NCBI RefSeq assembly: GCF_020184175.1
Contig: NC_065533.1
Span: 15,708,695-15,772,694, forward strand
Origin: Aphis gossypii
Lineage: Eukaryota > Arthropoda > Insecta > Hemiptera > Aphididae
Length of the DNA stretch: 64,000 bases
Reading direction: 5' to 3'
Position 1 is the stretch's first letter. Each line of letters starts with the position of its first letter. The notes under the pieces are model-generated. The model did not search any database, was not told the origin of the DNA, and saw only the letters and a list, made by a program, of their open reading frames with translations. Shown in pieces: positions 52,450-63,100 of this stretch. The position numbers were made by a program, and so were the translations under genes.

Positions 52450-55400
52450 CCCATCAGTCGTAATAGTTTGTCATCATCGGGAATACAAATTATGATGTTA
52501 AAGTACTTATGTGCATTATAACATTGGCTTATCGCCTGATGCATAGGATATCTATTTATTATTGTTATATACACCTACGACGGATACACTGCAATATTAT
52601 GTATCGTACACGTACTACATCGTCAACGTGCGTGGAAATGCAGCTTATCAAACGGATAAACGGTTCGAATGTAATAATAATATTTTTTTATCAACATAAA
52701 CATATTATTATGATTATCGGAATAGTCTTTCGCACGCCCACCCCGTGATCGCCGCCGCCGCCGCAGGATTTATCGCGTGTTCGCGCAAATTGTACCTATA
52801 ACACATAAATTATGCATGTACATAACGTTGTTATTATTATTATTATTATTATGTTTTGCTGTATATAACGTACATTATATTAGTATTATCATAATGTAAT
52901 AGTATATAAATACGTATATACCATGATATTCTTTTTGAGGTATACTGGGCCGGACGGGTACCTATATAAAAAGTACATTTACGTATACGACAGGCCGCAC
53001 AGGCGTTTTCGAACCGTCAATTTTGTTTTTTTATTTCGCGTAGCACATCACGCATAGCCCCGATGTCTGATAATAATATTGTATAGACTCTACGATGAAA
53101 GGCGATGTTTCCAACTCTATAGACAAGCGTTTTTTTTTTTTTGCATTATTGGTAAAATAAATTAAAAAACGTTTTTGTATAATACGTCGAAGTGCCTATT
53201 CTTAAAATTCATGTCCTTCAATATTTTACCATAAAACATAATAACATATATATAATGGTTTTTTGGGTGTTCTGTACTTCAATCCATATCGAAATGGAAC
53301 CATTAGTGGGATCGAAAAGAGCCTTAAGTGTAATGCCGGCAGACTGGCCTAGGGGATAAAAGACAGTGTATAAGTAGTACGAGGAGTGTGTACGTACAAC
53401 CCCGCGTAGTTACACCATTACGACTTTAATTCGAAAATCGCCGAATTGACCAAAAAAAAAAATGAGCCTTACGTGAAAAAAAACCGATCACCCTGTATAT
53501 ATTTACTGCCTATACAATAATATTACGTGAGACACCATCACTCCGTCGTCGTCATAGTTATTTGGAGTGCACTTCCAACGACAGGCCGTCACTAGTCACT
53601 ACATTCGCGTATGTACATAATAATATGATTATTATAATGTACAGTTGTGCGTTGTGTGGCAGCAGCTTTATAGCACTGCTACTGCAACGGTGTGCTTTTT
53701 GTGTTGGCGCACGACGGCGGTCGAGTGACACGTCGGTCGGCCGCTGATTGAAAATAATAAAAAAAAAAAAAAAAACAATATTATTTTAGCACTCGGACAC
53801 GAGTTTTACGCGGGCGACGGTTTTCTTTTCGCTCGGTTCTATTATTATTTTCGTATGTACCTATTATAATGTTGTTATTATTATTACTATTATTATTGCG
53901 TATACAGCCCGACACGCCGATTAATGAACCGTTCGCGGCGAGCCGAGCACCGAATACGCCGAAAACTTCCATGTCGATAATAATAATAATAATAATAATA
54001 ATATGTATTTTCGTACCGCTGCATACGGTAGCCGTCGTCGTCGCGGTGGTTCACACATCACAACCGTCACAGACAGCTAACACATTAGGTGTATTATAAA
54101 ATCGGAAAATACGACTTACAGTATTACAGAATATGTAACTTTAATTCAAGATACATATAATGTGCCTAATATAATCGTATAAAGTATTAAACCAAACCTT
54201 TGACTGTATAAAGCATATATGTATCGATGATAAAATTATGTGTACTTCGTGTATGACACTAAGTACAATTAAAGTGCAATACAACGTGAAATTCAAAGGC
54301 AGCATTAAGAAATGCGTAGTCCTACGTGAACAATCGTGTTTTAATCCTATTTTAATAGTACATTATAATAATATTATGATAGATTTTATTGTTACATAGA
54401 TCGTACCTGCAATCACGGATTGTGTGATTTTTGGGAGGTTAGGTTTCACGATCGGGTTCGTATGTGTAATGGGCACTATATGTATGGAGATACGACAACA
54501 ATTATTATATATTACATGTTATAGTTTAATAAATATAATCTTGACCTTATGGCTTATAGAATCTGTATGTTTATTTTGGAGGAGTACTATCAATTTACTA
54601 TCATTAATTGAATTATGGAAAAAGAGTTATGAAGCATGAGAATCTATATGGAAACGTCGAACGTGTATTTAGATCAGGTCCCGATAGTATATATTTATAC
54701 ACCAACACTATACTAGACATAAATTTATTATCATTGGATCGTACTTATACTTATATGGCTACGAAGGCTACGTGCTTTTATATATTTTTGGGGAGGGGGG
54801 ACTGGACGAGTAATGTGGGCATGTGGCAATCGTATCCGACCACCATTTGTTTCTAAAGAGTTTTGACAACTTTAAACTTTGGTTTAATTTATTATTATAG
54901 ACAAAAGTAATTTCTTTGATCTCCAGACTCTAACACTCTGTTCTCTATAAAACAAATAATAAAATAGTGTTTATTTAAGAAAAGTTTTTCATACACTCCT
55001 AGAGAAATTGTTAGGTTTTACTTGTCTTACAAAATATTGTTTGTGTTTGGTTGTAATGGTTCTCGGAAGTAAAAAAAAAATCTAAAAGTTCCGTGTGAGA
55101 CTTTTCTATAACTATTACCTATTTTTATGTTTCAAGTATAGTTTTAGAAAAGTTTTGAAATCATAGGAATAGAATCAAAATCAAAGAAAAGATGCAACCA
55201 TGCAGGAGTATGTTTTTTTTAACAATACACTGAACGTGTTTATGTATATTTATTATTACTACAGTGGGACTTGTGTAGACCATTTTGGGCGATAGTGATT
55301 TGTATGTATATGGATTGTGTGATCCATTGACACTGGAATTTTTCATTTCATTATTGGACTTTAGCTATTCAATACTTTATTGTAGACTGTAGCAATATCA

Positions 55401-56455
55401 ATTTGTCTAATGTATTTCTGGTCACCTCACACATGTGTGCATATTATTATACCCACATACCTACCATTTATACGATTATGTAATACGACAATGACTACAA
55501 CGAAACTACAATAATATAATTATATTATAACGTTAAAATATCGATGACAGCTGTAGTCTCGGCACTACTGCGGCCGCCGATTTTTTTCGAGTATTGTCGA
55601 CGTTTGTAAAAGTCGATTTTCTCTTTCTCCCATGGGAAAACGGAATTATTATTACGGAGATTGTAATTATTGTCGTGTCAAGTATTCACAAAGCTATAAA
55701 AATCCGATTCGATCGCGGCGGCCGCGCATTATATAACTCGCTCGCACAACAATGTACACCTCTATACGTACACGACGATTCTAATCGTTCGCGCAGTCTT
55801 TATTCGTTAGAAAATAATAATAATAATACAAACAACACTGTTGCGGGCGGCGCGGAATTATGTAAGTCTGCGGAACTCGGACCGCGGGTAGGTACACACG
55901 GGCTGCATTATTGCATTCGCGGCGAGTCGGCGGCGGCAACGATATAAAACACGTACGTAATGTATATCGTAGGTACGTATTGCGTACACCACGTCAATAT
56001 CGTATTATTTTAATACGCCTCGTTACACAGGAGTCCGCCGTCTCTCCGTTATGTCCGGTCGCTAAACGCGTTGTACAGTTACGCGCGGCGCGTTCGCAGT
56101 CGCGGCGTACACGACTATGATTTTTAACAGTATTTTGCAGTTTTACCCGTCTAGAGAACGGGAACCCGCGAAAACGTTTGTTTTTCGATTTCACGACGAC
56201 CCGACGACGAACGGACGCGAACGATTTATATTGTAAAATTTATACTATTATTATTATTATCATCATCGTGCTCTCGTACACACCTATTACGTGTGTACGC
56301 CGATGCAACGATGATATACACACAGTAGCAGCGCATTACGCACACGCATGTGCATATTATCACCGTTACAATATTATAATCGTGTAATTATTATCGATAT
56401 TATTTATTAGGAATTTTCGCCTCACTAAAATAATAATATAATAATGGTAACGATA

Positions 56456-56480
56456 ACGACGACGACGACGACGACGACGA
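56456..56480 (+). repeat. GAC trinucleotide run
   Basis: About eight consecutive GAC/ACG units in the CpG-rich zone. Confidence 0.8.
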
Positions 56481-56857
56481 TGTGTGTTCGACGTGGTTGT
56501 ACACGCACACACGCACACACACACGTCCGTCGTCCACGCAGTAGAAAGTGAAGTTAATAATAACTACGTACGTTTAACCGCAATTATATAATAAAATCGA
56601 GCGCGCGCAAACTCCATCCGGTTGTTGTACGCCGCGTACCGGTGCGGCGGCGGCGGCGGCGGGTCGACGGAGCGTTTTTCTCTCTCCGCCGTCCCCGGCC
56701 GGTCGTTCCGTCTCGCTCGCTCACTCTCTCTCCGTCGCCGCCTCGCACATCGTATTTCGCGCGAGATAGCGGTTTCGCAGAACTGCAACGACCGAGTGCC
56801 GGCGGTTTCCCGTTATATAAATTATACATATATACATCCACTTGACGTTACGTTACG

Positions 56858-56889
56858 ACCGTATTACCGTATTACCGTATTACCGTATT
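56858..56889 (+). repeat. Four tandem copies of an 8-bp unit
   Basis: ACCGTATT is repeated four times without a mismatch. It is a short minisatellite-like array in the CpG-rich zone. Confidence 0.9.
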
Positions 56890-57134
56890 ATATTATTATT
56901 ATTATATCGCCGTGGCGTTTTATTTCCCGTTTCTTTCGCGCGGCCCGGTTCGAAATTCTCGCAAAAACAAAAAAACCGTGAAACGACAGAAAAACGAAAA
57001 CGTCGACGCTCCCGACGGACGGTTCGATTCTATACACTCCCGCGAGCGTCATGTTTTTTTATCATCGTCGCGGTAGTACGCCGTCGGTCGCGCGCGGCGT
57101 AGGTACGGCAAACGAAACGAAAAAAATTTCCTAT

Positions 57135-57179
57135 CGGCGGCGGCGGCATAGGTGCAGCACCGCCGCCGCCGCCGCCGCC
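57135..57179. other. GC-rich inverted repeat (GGC arm / GCC arm)
   Basis: A CGG/GGC run (57135-57147) is followed 12 nt later by a longer CCG run (57160-57179). The two arms can pair into a very stable hairpin in DNA or RNA. It lies in a probable 5' UTR or promoter, where it could hinder scanning or polymerase. The structural role is inferred. Confidence 0.55.
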
Positions 57180-57383
57180 ACCGACATCGCGGCATGTGTG
57201 TTTGTGCGCGCGTACGAATAATGGGTATGAATATATACCCACACACGCGCACACACGTTGTGTATTATAATAGTGTTGCGCGGCGGCGGCGGTTTCGTCG
57301 TCGTCGTCGGCCGCGCGGAAACACTATCGCGCGCGCGACCGCCGCCAGCAACGAAAAGTCATTGGCCTCTCGCTCGCGCAAAT

Positions 57384-57390
57384 ACACACG

Positions 57391-57428
<38 letters not shown>

Positions 57429-57431
57429 CAC
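57384..57431 (+). repeat. CA microsatellite
   Basis: CA dinucleotide run of about 45 bp with two CG interruptions. Confidence 0.85.
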
Positions 57432-57483
57432 TCGAACTGTGCGGCGGTGCGTTGTGCCGCGCCGAAAACGGCCGATGTGCCGT

Positions 57484-57592
57484 TGTTCCACCACTACACT
57501 ACTTCTACTATTAGTCAGTAGTAGTACTACACCATGACTACTACACTACTACTACTACTACTATTACTACTACTACTACTACCACCGTGTGT
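57484..57592 (+). repeat. Imperfect TAC/ACT repeat array
   Basis: About 110 bp of diverged TAC/CTA trinucleotides, then a GAC run at about 57606-57622. Confidence 0.8.
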
Positions 57593-58415
57593 GTACTGTC
57601 GTCCGTGACGACGACGACGACGGGTGGGTGGCGGTGTATTTTGCGCAACAAAAACCGCCGCCACAGCGTTTATTATTATTATTATTATTATAACAATAAT
57701 ATATCATATCATAATACCTAATATCGTGTTATTACATCGCGCTCATTTGTGCGCGCGCGCTCGTCGCGATCGAGCTCGTAGTGCAAAAGTCGTCGTCGTC
57801 GCGTTTTCATTTGTCATTTTTTTTTTTTCAAACGATAATCGGACGGGTTTTGTTGTGGTGCACACGCGCCTAGTAGCTTTTTTTTTTACTTTTCACCGGA
57901 GAACGACCGAAAAAGGTCTCGGAAACGAAATAAATATATACATCGTTTCACGTCGTCGCGATTGCCAATAACCGCGACACATCAATAACCCTTTTCGACG
58001 ACGACTTAGAATCCCAAAGACTGTGTGTGTGTATTTAATTTACGGTAACGTCCTCGCCGCCGCGCGGAGACGCACGTACGGTCAAAAACGACAGCGGCGG
58101 CGGCGGCATGCACCGATGTACTTTTACCGCGCGCTACCACACGACTTGTTCCCTCCGCCGCCCCACGCGTACATGGCCATCACCGCCACCGCGGTAGTGG
58201 TGCAGTCGCCGCCGCCGCCGCTAACACTACTGACCTACTTTCTATTGCGGCGGCGGCGTATACTTTTTCGTTTTTTTTTTTATTTATTTTTTCTCTATTC
58301 TTTCCACATTATACGTAGCACGCCGCACTCGTCGCGGCAGCAGTCGTCGTTTTACTCGCGCGGCGCACACCTTAACACACACGTATTATACCTACTACAG
58401 ATATTATCATTTTTA

Positions 58416-58419
58416 AATA
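58416..58419. repeat. Target-site duplication (left copy)
   Basis: AATA directly abuts the LTR start and is matched by AATA at 63101-63104 after the other LTR. Four-base duplications are expected of several Ty3/Gypsy integrases, including the CsRn1 group. Confidence 0.75.
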
Positions 58420-58764
58420 TGTGGTTTATGGTAATAAATAATCACTCACAATTTATAAAATATTAAGCACTATATTACTGTGATATGTATGTACAAGAAT
58501 GAAATATAACAAACAAATACCAATTACGCGTACAATATTACTGCGAACTGAACAACACGGTAAGTCGCGATACGTAGTCACTGACGGAATGAAAATTGAG
58601 CATCTGATCAGCTGGTATTTATAGGCTCCGCTTTGTTCTAGAACATCCCCGAGTATACTCTAGCGAGACCATCGTGGAATATTCTAGAACATGGGTTTTT
58701 CCTATTGTACGCTGTCGACATCGTAAATAATTGGGCGGCTCGTTGTGTTGTTCACGTCGCCACA
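58420..58764 (-). repeat. 3' LTR
   Basis: This 345-bp repeat follows pol in the element's orientation. It is identical to the other LTR except for two small indels (one T near 58729 and two bases near 58748). It carries the same TATA (58616-58623) and heat-shock-type sites (58636-58643 and 58677-58689), so it could drive transcription outward from the element into 58 kb. Confidence 0.95.
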
Positions 58765-58777
58765 TCACCCCCCTACC
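58765..58777 (-). other. Polypurine tract of the retrotransposon
   Basis: On the minus strand GGTAGGGGGGTGA ends directly at the 3' LTR. A purine-rich tract here primes plus-strand DNA synthesis in LTR retroelements. Confidence 0.75.
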
Positions 58778-58787
58778 AGTGATGGAG

Positions 58788-59151
58788 TCAGCAGGAACTT
58801 ATTTGAAGACGTTCGGGGAAATGGACTCTTCTACCGGAACGCGTTTTCCTGTCTTTTGTTTCTGGTGTCGGTTCTTCTGTTTTTGGTTCCTTATTTGCGA
58901 TAGATTCGGGTGTGGCATGTTTCATGTTTCTGGAGCTAACCTCCTCGTGTATGTCATCAGCAATTATGTAGGCTGGTTTCAGTCTATCAATAGTCACTGT
59001 TATCTTTTTCCCTTTCACGTCAATGCAGAAGGTTTTCCGATTGCGACTTACAACTGGGTATGGGCCGTCGTACGGCATTTGTAGACAGTTTTTCGGTCCA
59101 TCATGACGAATAAACACTTGTTTGGAGGTGGCGAGGTCCTTAAATATGAAA
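58788..59151 (-). CDS. Integrase C-terminal segment, in shifted frame
   Basis: This frame continues the integrase after the A-run at 59152-59160. It includes a GPY/F-type module (PYDGPYPVV) that follows a VFIRHDGPK stretch, then a Glu/Lys/Thr-rich tail with [13 protein letters not shown], and stops at 58788-58790, 23 bp before the LTR. The GPY/F module and the charged tail are usual at the integrase C-terminus of this group. There is no ATG at the 5' edge. The segment can only be made as part of Pol if the frame is restored or shifted at the A-run. Confidence 0.8.
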
Positions 59152-61918
59152 TTTTTTTTTCTCCGTGGCAGGTTCCATTTACCGGTTGTATCTGGCGAAT
59201 CTGGTGTCGAAGATCCTTGATGAACTCTGCTGCGTTCTCAAACTTAGCGTCATCTGATCTTGTTGAGAGAAATTCACCAGGTAGACGAAGTGGTTCTCCG
59301 AATACAAGTTCTGCGGATGTGGACTTCAGATCCTCGCGCCAAGCTGCTCGTATGCCTAATAAGACTGTTGGGAGTATTTCAGTCCACCGTTTGTTCTGGT
59401 GACATTTGATAGCGGCCTTAAGCTGTCGATGGCTTCGTTCTACCATACCGTTTGCTGAAGGGTGGTAGGCCGTAGTCCTAAGGTGATTTGTACCAGTCAA
59501 ATATCCTAGATACTTGAAAAGGTTTGATTCGAATTGTCTCCCTTGATCAGTCGTTATAATAAGAGGTGTACCAAATCTTGAAATCCAATGTGTATAAAAT
59601 GCTCGGGCGACAGTCTCTGCTTCTTGGTTCTCCAAAGGTATCACTTCCGGCCATCGAGTAAATCTATCGATACACGTAAGGCAGTAGCGGAATCCTTCTG
59701 AATATGGCATAATGATGAGGTCTAAATGTACATGTTCGAATCTTTGTGATGGTTGAGGAAATGAACCAAGTGGTGCTGAAACATGACGTGTTATTTTAGC
59801 TCGTTGACACTCGATGCATGCTCGGGCCCATTGTTTACAGTCCTTGTTGATAGAAGGCCATACAAACCGTTGTGTTACCAATTTGGTAGTGGCTTTTATG
59901 CCTGGATGTGAAAGACGATGGACAGTATTAAAAGCAGCACGTCGAAAAGTTTTTGTAATGAAAGGTCGGGCGGTTGGTGTCATAGTGTCGCAAAACACAG
60001 GAACATCCATGCCGGGCATTTGAATTTGCTTAAGCTGTAGTCCAGTGTCACTCCGTAAATACGTTTTTAATTCGTCGTCTTCTTGTTGAGATTTAGCCAG
60101 GGCAGTATAATCCAGTGTATCCGAAAGAACTTCCACTCGAGAGAGAGCGTCGGCCACGATGTTCTGTTTACCTGGCACATATCTTATGTCTGTAGTAAAC
60201 TGTGAGATATAATCTAGGTGACGAAATTGGCGTGGTGAGCACTTTTCAAGTTTCTGCTGAAAGGCGAAAGTGATGGGTTTGTGGTCAGTGAAAATGGTAA
60301 AATTGCGAGTTTCTACCATGTGTCGAAAATGTTTGACAGCAAGATAGATAGCAAGGAGTTCACGATCGTAGGCTCCGTATTTAGATTCAGTTACTGAAAG
60401 TTTTTTTGAAAAGAATGCGAGAGGCTGCCATCCCTTGTTGACGAATTGTTGGAGAGTCGCGCCCACTGCGGTGTCAGAAGCATCACTTACAATGGCCAAT
60501 GGTGCATTGTCGCGAGGATGAGCAAGTAACGTGGCTGAGGCAAGTTTTTCTTTACAATTTTCGAAAGCAGCAGTAGCTTCAGGTGTCCAGTTGATAGGAG
60601 TTTTGCCTTTGAGATTGGGAACCAGTAAGACGTTCAATGGTGCTTGTGCTTCTGAAGCTCCGGGTATAAAACGTCGATAGAAGTTTATCATACCCAGGAA
60701 CTGTCGTAACCCTTTTGCTGATGTCGGTTTCTTGTATTTCAAGATGTCGTCGATTCTGTCAGGTAAAGGACGTGTGCCATCTGTGGAAATAAGGTAACCT
60801 AGGAATTTGACTTCTTTTTGTCCGAAAACGCACTTGGAAGGGTTGATTACTAGAGAGTATTCACGTAACCGATTGAAAATGATCTGTAAGTGCTTGATAT
60901 GTTCTTCTTCAGAAGTAGAAGCTACCAGTATATCATCGATATAACTGAAACAAAACTCAAGTCCACGGAGTACTTCGTCAATAAAACGTTGGAACGTCTG
61001 AGCTGCGTTTCTGAGTCCGAAAGACATAAAAGGAAACTCGAAAAGTCCAAATGGTGTTATTATGGCCGTTTTATTGATATCTTCCTCTGCTACAGGAATT
61101 TGATTATAGGCTCTTACCAGATCGATTGTTGAGAAAATGTTTTTTCCGTGAAGGAAGTGTGTGAAATCCTGGATGTGACGAACTGGGTAGCGGTCTGGGA
61201 TAGTTCGAGTATTAAGTGCACGATAATCTCCACAGAGTCGCCATGCGTCCGTAGTGTTCTTTGAAACCAGGTGGAGTGGTGAAGACCAAGGGCTTTTAGA
61301 AGGTCGAGCTATACCCAAATTTAGCATAGTCTCAAACTCCTTTTTGGCTCCCTTGAGTTTGTCAGGGGCTAGACGCCTTGGTTTACACGCGACGGGAGAT
61401 CCTGGTGTCGTCTGGATGTAATGTTTGGTGTTGTGTTTGATGTCCTTGATTACTCCAACAGGTCGGGTTATCTCAGGATACTCCTGTAATAAGTCATGGT
61501 ACCTTGTCGTTCCGACAACTGTTTTGATGGATTGTATGTCGCATTTCGCAGCTTGACCCTGTACAGTGAGTTGCGTGAGACCGTCCAAGAGACGTTGATT
61601 ACGTATATCTACCAGAAGATTATAATGGTTTAAAAAATCCACACCAATGATAGGCTTGGATACATCCGCGACCACAAATCTCCAAGTGAAAACTCGACGA
61701 AGTCCGAAATCAAGAGCAAGTGTAATAGTTCCGTACGTAGCAATGGTCGTCCCGTTGGCTGCTGATAGGGAGTAGTCCGATTTATCTCGTTGACCTTGAA
61801 CCACACTGCGTGGGTATACACATAAATCGGCTCCAGTGTCAATAAGAAATTGTATTCGTGAGACACGATCGGTTAGAAATAGGCGGCGTGGAAATGGCAT
61901 TGGCTCACTGGCCGCCAT
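59048..61918 (-). CDS. pol: Pol polyprotein (PR-RT-RNaseH-IN), frameshifted near C-terminus
   Basis: 956 codons from ATG 61918. Protease active site DTGA at residues 27-30, with a flap-region IGVDF at 91. Reverse transcriptase spans about 175-385, with catalytic Asp266 and YIDD at 326-329. RNase H has Asp479, Glu520 and Asp545. Integrase has an HHCC finger (H667, H671, C701, C704) and a catalytic D733-D791-E827 triad with 35 residues between the last two. All catalytic residues are present. The frame is -1 relative to gag and open only from 61945, so Pol is made either by -1 frameshifting in the last gag codons or by reinitiation at 61918. The last roughly 35 residues are out of frame after an A-run (59152-59160); the true C-terminus continues in another frame (58788-59151). 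This could be a mutation or a homopolymer sequencing error. Confidence 0.95.
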   Translation of the reverse strand: MAASEPMPFPRRLFLTDRVSRIQFLIDTGADLCVYPRSVVQGQRDKSDYSLSAANGTTIATYGTITLALDFGLRRVFTWRFVVADVSKPIIGVDFLNHYNLLVDIRNQRLLDGLTQLTVQGQAAKCDIQSIKTVVGTTRYHDLLQEYPEITRPVGVIKDIKHNTKHYIQTTPGSPVACKPRRLAPDKLKGAKKEFETMLNLGIARPSKSPWSSPLHLVSKNTTDAWRLCGDYRALNTRTIPDRYPVRHIQDFTHFLHGKNIFSTIDLVRAYNQIPVAEEDINKTAIITPFGLFEFPFMSFGLRNAAQTFQRFIDEVLRGLEFCFSYIDDILVASTSEEEHIKHLQIIFNRLREYSLVINPSKCVFGQKEVKFLGYLISTDGTRPLPDRIDDILKYKKPTSAKGLRQFLGMINFYRRFIPGASEAQAPLNVLLVPNLKGKTPINWTPEATAAFENCKEKLASATLLAHPRDNAPLAIVSDASDTAVGATLQQFVNKGWQPLAFFSKKLSVTESKYGAYDRELLAIYLAVKHFRHMVETRNFTIFTDHKPITFAFQQKLEKCSPRQFRHLDYISQFTTDIRYVPGKQNIVADALSRVEVLSDTLDYTALAKSQQEDDELKTYLRSDTGLQLKQIQMPGMDVPVFCDTMTPTARPFITKTFRRAAFNTVHRLSHPGIKATTKLVTQRFVWPSINKDCKQWARACIECQRAKITRHVSAPLGSFPQPSQRFEHVHLDLIIMPYSEGFRYCLTCIDRFTRWPEVIPLENQEAETVARAFYTHWISRFGTPLIITTDQGRQFESNLFKYLGYLTGTNHLRTTAYHPSANGMVERSHRQLKAAIKCHQNKRWTEILPTVLLGIRAAWREDLKSTSAELVFGEPLRLPGEFLSTRSDDAKFENAAEFIKDLRHQIRQIQPVNGTCHGEKKISYLRTSPPPNKCLFVMMDRKTVYKCRTTAHTQL

Positions 61919-61932
61919 CAGTGATTGCCTTT

Positions 61933-62733
61933 CTAGTTTTCCGACTTATATGTACATGGCTTTACACATTTCTGGGAGTTGGATCCAAAACGCCAGTGAT
62001 ACCAACAGATTCCATTGACACCGTGTGAATTACGACTTCGTGATCGAGATCTTGAACGATGGGCACTAGGATCGGGGCTTCGCCCACGTGCAGGACGGGT
62101 GTTGATCTCAGCGATTTCTTTTCTCAGCGCCGTGATTTCCTGATTAATCCCTAGCGCTAGCTGTGAAAGCTTAAGATTTAACGTAGCTTCCAGAGTACTA
62201 CTCACAGTTGATTCCGCGATCTGAGGTAGCATAGGACCAGACGCGTCTGCAATATTATCTGCGTGTGCTGCGAGGTCCTCGAGTTTGCAGTCCTTGACGA
62301 TCGCCAGCGCTACCTGAATACTTTTCGGTAGTCGGCCCATCCACAGCGTTTTTAACAGTGTTTCCGGAATGGAGGTGTCAGCTAGGCTTTGAAGATGGCG
62401 TAAAAATTGCGATGGTTTTCTATCACCCATTTCGACCCGTTCCAATAGTTGGCGAGTTTTTTCTTCTTGGGATGCGCTGAGACGTTTGACCAATTCTTGT
62501 TTAATTTTTACGTACCTGTTTTCCGATGGTGGTGCCATTATGATATCTTTCACTTCAACCGCATATTTGGGTGGTAATGCGCCGACAACATACCCAAATT
62601 TCGTACTGTCGATCTTGATACCTGCGCTGGCAAAACTTCCCTCGACCATGGCGAACCAAAGTTCAGGATCCGACGAAATGAACTCGGGAATTTTCACCGC
62701 GACTCTGGCTACTGACGATTCATTGTTTTCCAT
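61933..62733 (-). CDS. gag: Gag capsid/nucleocapsid protein
   Basis: 266 codons from ATG 62733, with a TAG stop at 61933-61935. The capsid part begins with a PEF...DPELWF segment and contains [10 protein letters not shown] and PSQFLRHLQ stretches, like Gag of the Kabuki/CsRn1 group. An Arg/Ser-repeat segment follows near residues 213-235. The single C-terminal zinc finger is C243-x2-H246-x9-C256-x3-C260. This is the atypical CHCC order rather than the retroviral CCHC, and is a marker of the CsRn1 clade. I chose ATG 62733 because it is the first ATG after the LTR; the frame is open further back into the LTR but has no upstream ATG. The start codon overlaps the primer-binding site. Confidence 0.9.
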   Translation of the reverse strand: MENNESSVARVAVKIPEFISSDPELWFAMVEGSFASAGIKIDSTKFGYVVGALPPKYAVEVKDIIMAPPSENRYVKIKQELVKRLSASQEEKTRQLLERVEMGDRKPSQFLRHLQSLADTSIPETLLKTLWMGRLPKSIQVALAIVKDCKLEDLAAHADNIADASGPMLPQIAESTVSSTLEATLNLKLSQLALGINQEITALRKEIAEINTRPARGRSPDPSAHRSRSRSRSRNSHGVNGICWYHWRFGSNSQKCVKPCTYKSEN

Positions 62734-62749
62734 CACGTCGAGGTCACCA
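62732..62749 (-). other. Primer-binding site (tRNA-Trp type)
   Basis: On the minus strand, three bases after the LTR, TGGTGACCTCGACGTGAT matches the complement of the 3' end of insect tRNA-Trp (including CCA) at 17 of 18 positions. The single difference (T for C at position 9) still permits a G-U pair. The last two bases are the first two of the gag ATG, so the leader between LTR and gag is almost nil. tRNA-Trp priming is known from the CsRn1 group and from avian retroviruses. Confidence 0.8.
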
Positions 62750-62948
62750 ATTTGTGGTTTATGGTAATAAATAATCACTCACAATTTATAAAATATTAAG
62801 CACTATATTACTGTGATATGTATGTACAAGAATGAAATATAACAAACAAATACCAATTACGCGTACAATATTACTGCGAACTGAACAACACGGTAAGTCG
62901 CGATACGTAGTCACTGACGGAATGAAAATTGAGCATCTGATCAGCTGG

Positions 62949-62956
62949 TATTTATA
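62949..62956 (-). promoter_or_regulatory. TATA box of the retrotransposon
   Basis: TATAAATA on the minus strand, a match to the canonical TATA box. A TCATTC word about 30 bp downstream could serve as initiator. It lies 12 bp downstream of the proximal heat-shock-type site. Confidence 0.7.
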
Positions 62957-62968
62957 GGCTCCGCTTTG

Positions 62969-62976
62969 TTCTAGAA
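62969..62976 (-). promoter_or_regulatory. Proximal heat-shock-element-like site
   Basis: TTCTAGAA is two inverted nGAAn units, and an imperfect third follows. It sits 12 bp upstream of TATAAATA, a spacing like that of insect hsp70 promoters. HSF binding is inferred. Confidence 0.5.
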
Positions 62977-63009
62977 CATCCCCGAGTATACTCTAGCGAG
63001 ACCATCGTG

Positions 63010-63022
63010 GAATATTCTAGAA
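63010..63022 (-). promoter_or_regulatory. Distal heat-shock-element-like site (three perfect units)
   Basis: GAATATTCTAGAA holds three contiguous alternating nGAAn units without mismatch, which is the minimum consensus for an HSF trimer. The same site is in the other LTR at 58677-58689. Function is inferred from the motif and its position upstream of the TATA box. Confidence 0.6.
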
Positions 63023-63100
63023 CATGGGTTTTTCCTATTGTACGCTGTCGACATCGTAAATAATTTGGGCGGCTCGTTGTGTATTGTTCACGTCGCCACA

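Larger units (their letters stand above)
46957..55549. other. AT-rich sequence with repeats, no supported host gene
   Basis: Mostly AT-rich. Contains a long GT repeat (47646-47695), a 106-codon plus-strand frame from ATG 48503 that I do not recognise, a CAGTGGCG word at 50274, an isolated hAT-type end at about 52449, and a CAGGGTGATC-type end at 53484-53495. A mixed CpG patch lies at about 53530-54060. None gives a confident gene. Confidence 0.4.
55550..58415 (+). promoter_or_regulatory. Broad CpG-rich zone, candidate promoter region
   Basis: The largest CpG-rich zone in the window, with GGC/GCC runs, GAC and TAC arrays, CA repeats and T-rich tracts. It is very similar in style to the 33.1-35.2 kb region upstream of the polyQ exon. 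Candidate coding starts include ATG 57051 (seven codons to CGCG|GTAGTA, phase 1, weak donor) and ATG 58116 (begins MYFYRALPHD; no good donor). I do not call an exon. A further alternative promoter or 5' UTR is likely, split from its downstream part by the retrotransposon at 58420. Confidence 0.35.
58420..63100 (-). mobile_element. Complete Ty3/Gypsy LTR retrotransposon (CsRn1/Kabuki-like)
   Basis: A 4681-bp element transcribed from the minus strand. It has two LTRs (345 and 348 bp) beginning TG and ending CA with a TGTGG/CCACA inverted end, and a 4-bp target duplication. Internally it has a tRNA-Trp-type primer site, gag, pol in a -1 frame (protease, reverse transcriptase, RNase H, integrase) and a polypurine tract. 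No envelope gene is present. The CHCC Gag finger, tRNA-Trp primer site and YIDD polymerase motif point to the CsRn1/Kabuki clade of metazoan gypsy elements. The LTRs differ only by two small indels, so the insertion is recent. Pol carries one frameshift. Confidence 0.95.
62753..63100 (-). repeat. 5' LTR (promoter-bearing)
   Basis: 348-bp repeat upstream of gag in the element's orientation; starts TGTGG and ends CCACA. It contains the element's promoter: two heat-shock-element-like sites and a TATA box. It is identical to the 3' LTR apart from two small indels. Confidence 0.95.

Noticed and set aside
57051..57072. ATG with seven codons to CGCG|GTAGTA, phase 1
   Set aside because: The donor is weak and GC-rich DNA offers many such matches. 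One in three has this phase by chance.
58116..58260. Plus-strand start MYFYRALPHD with Pro-rich continuation next to the retrotransposon
   Set aside because: Attractive start of a protein, but the nearest donors are weak and in phase 0, and the frame runs into poly-T sequence. Kept only as a note under the CpG-rich zone.
58731..62767. Plus-strand frames opposite the retrotransposon
   Set aside because: They are antisense shadows of gag and pol.
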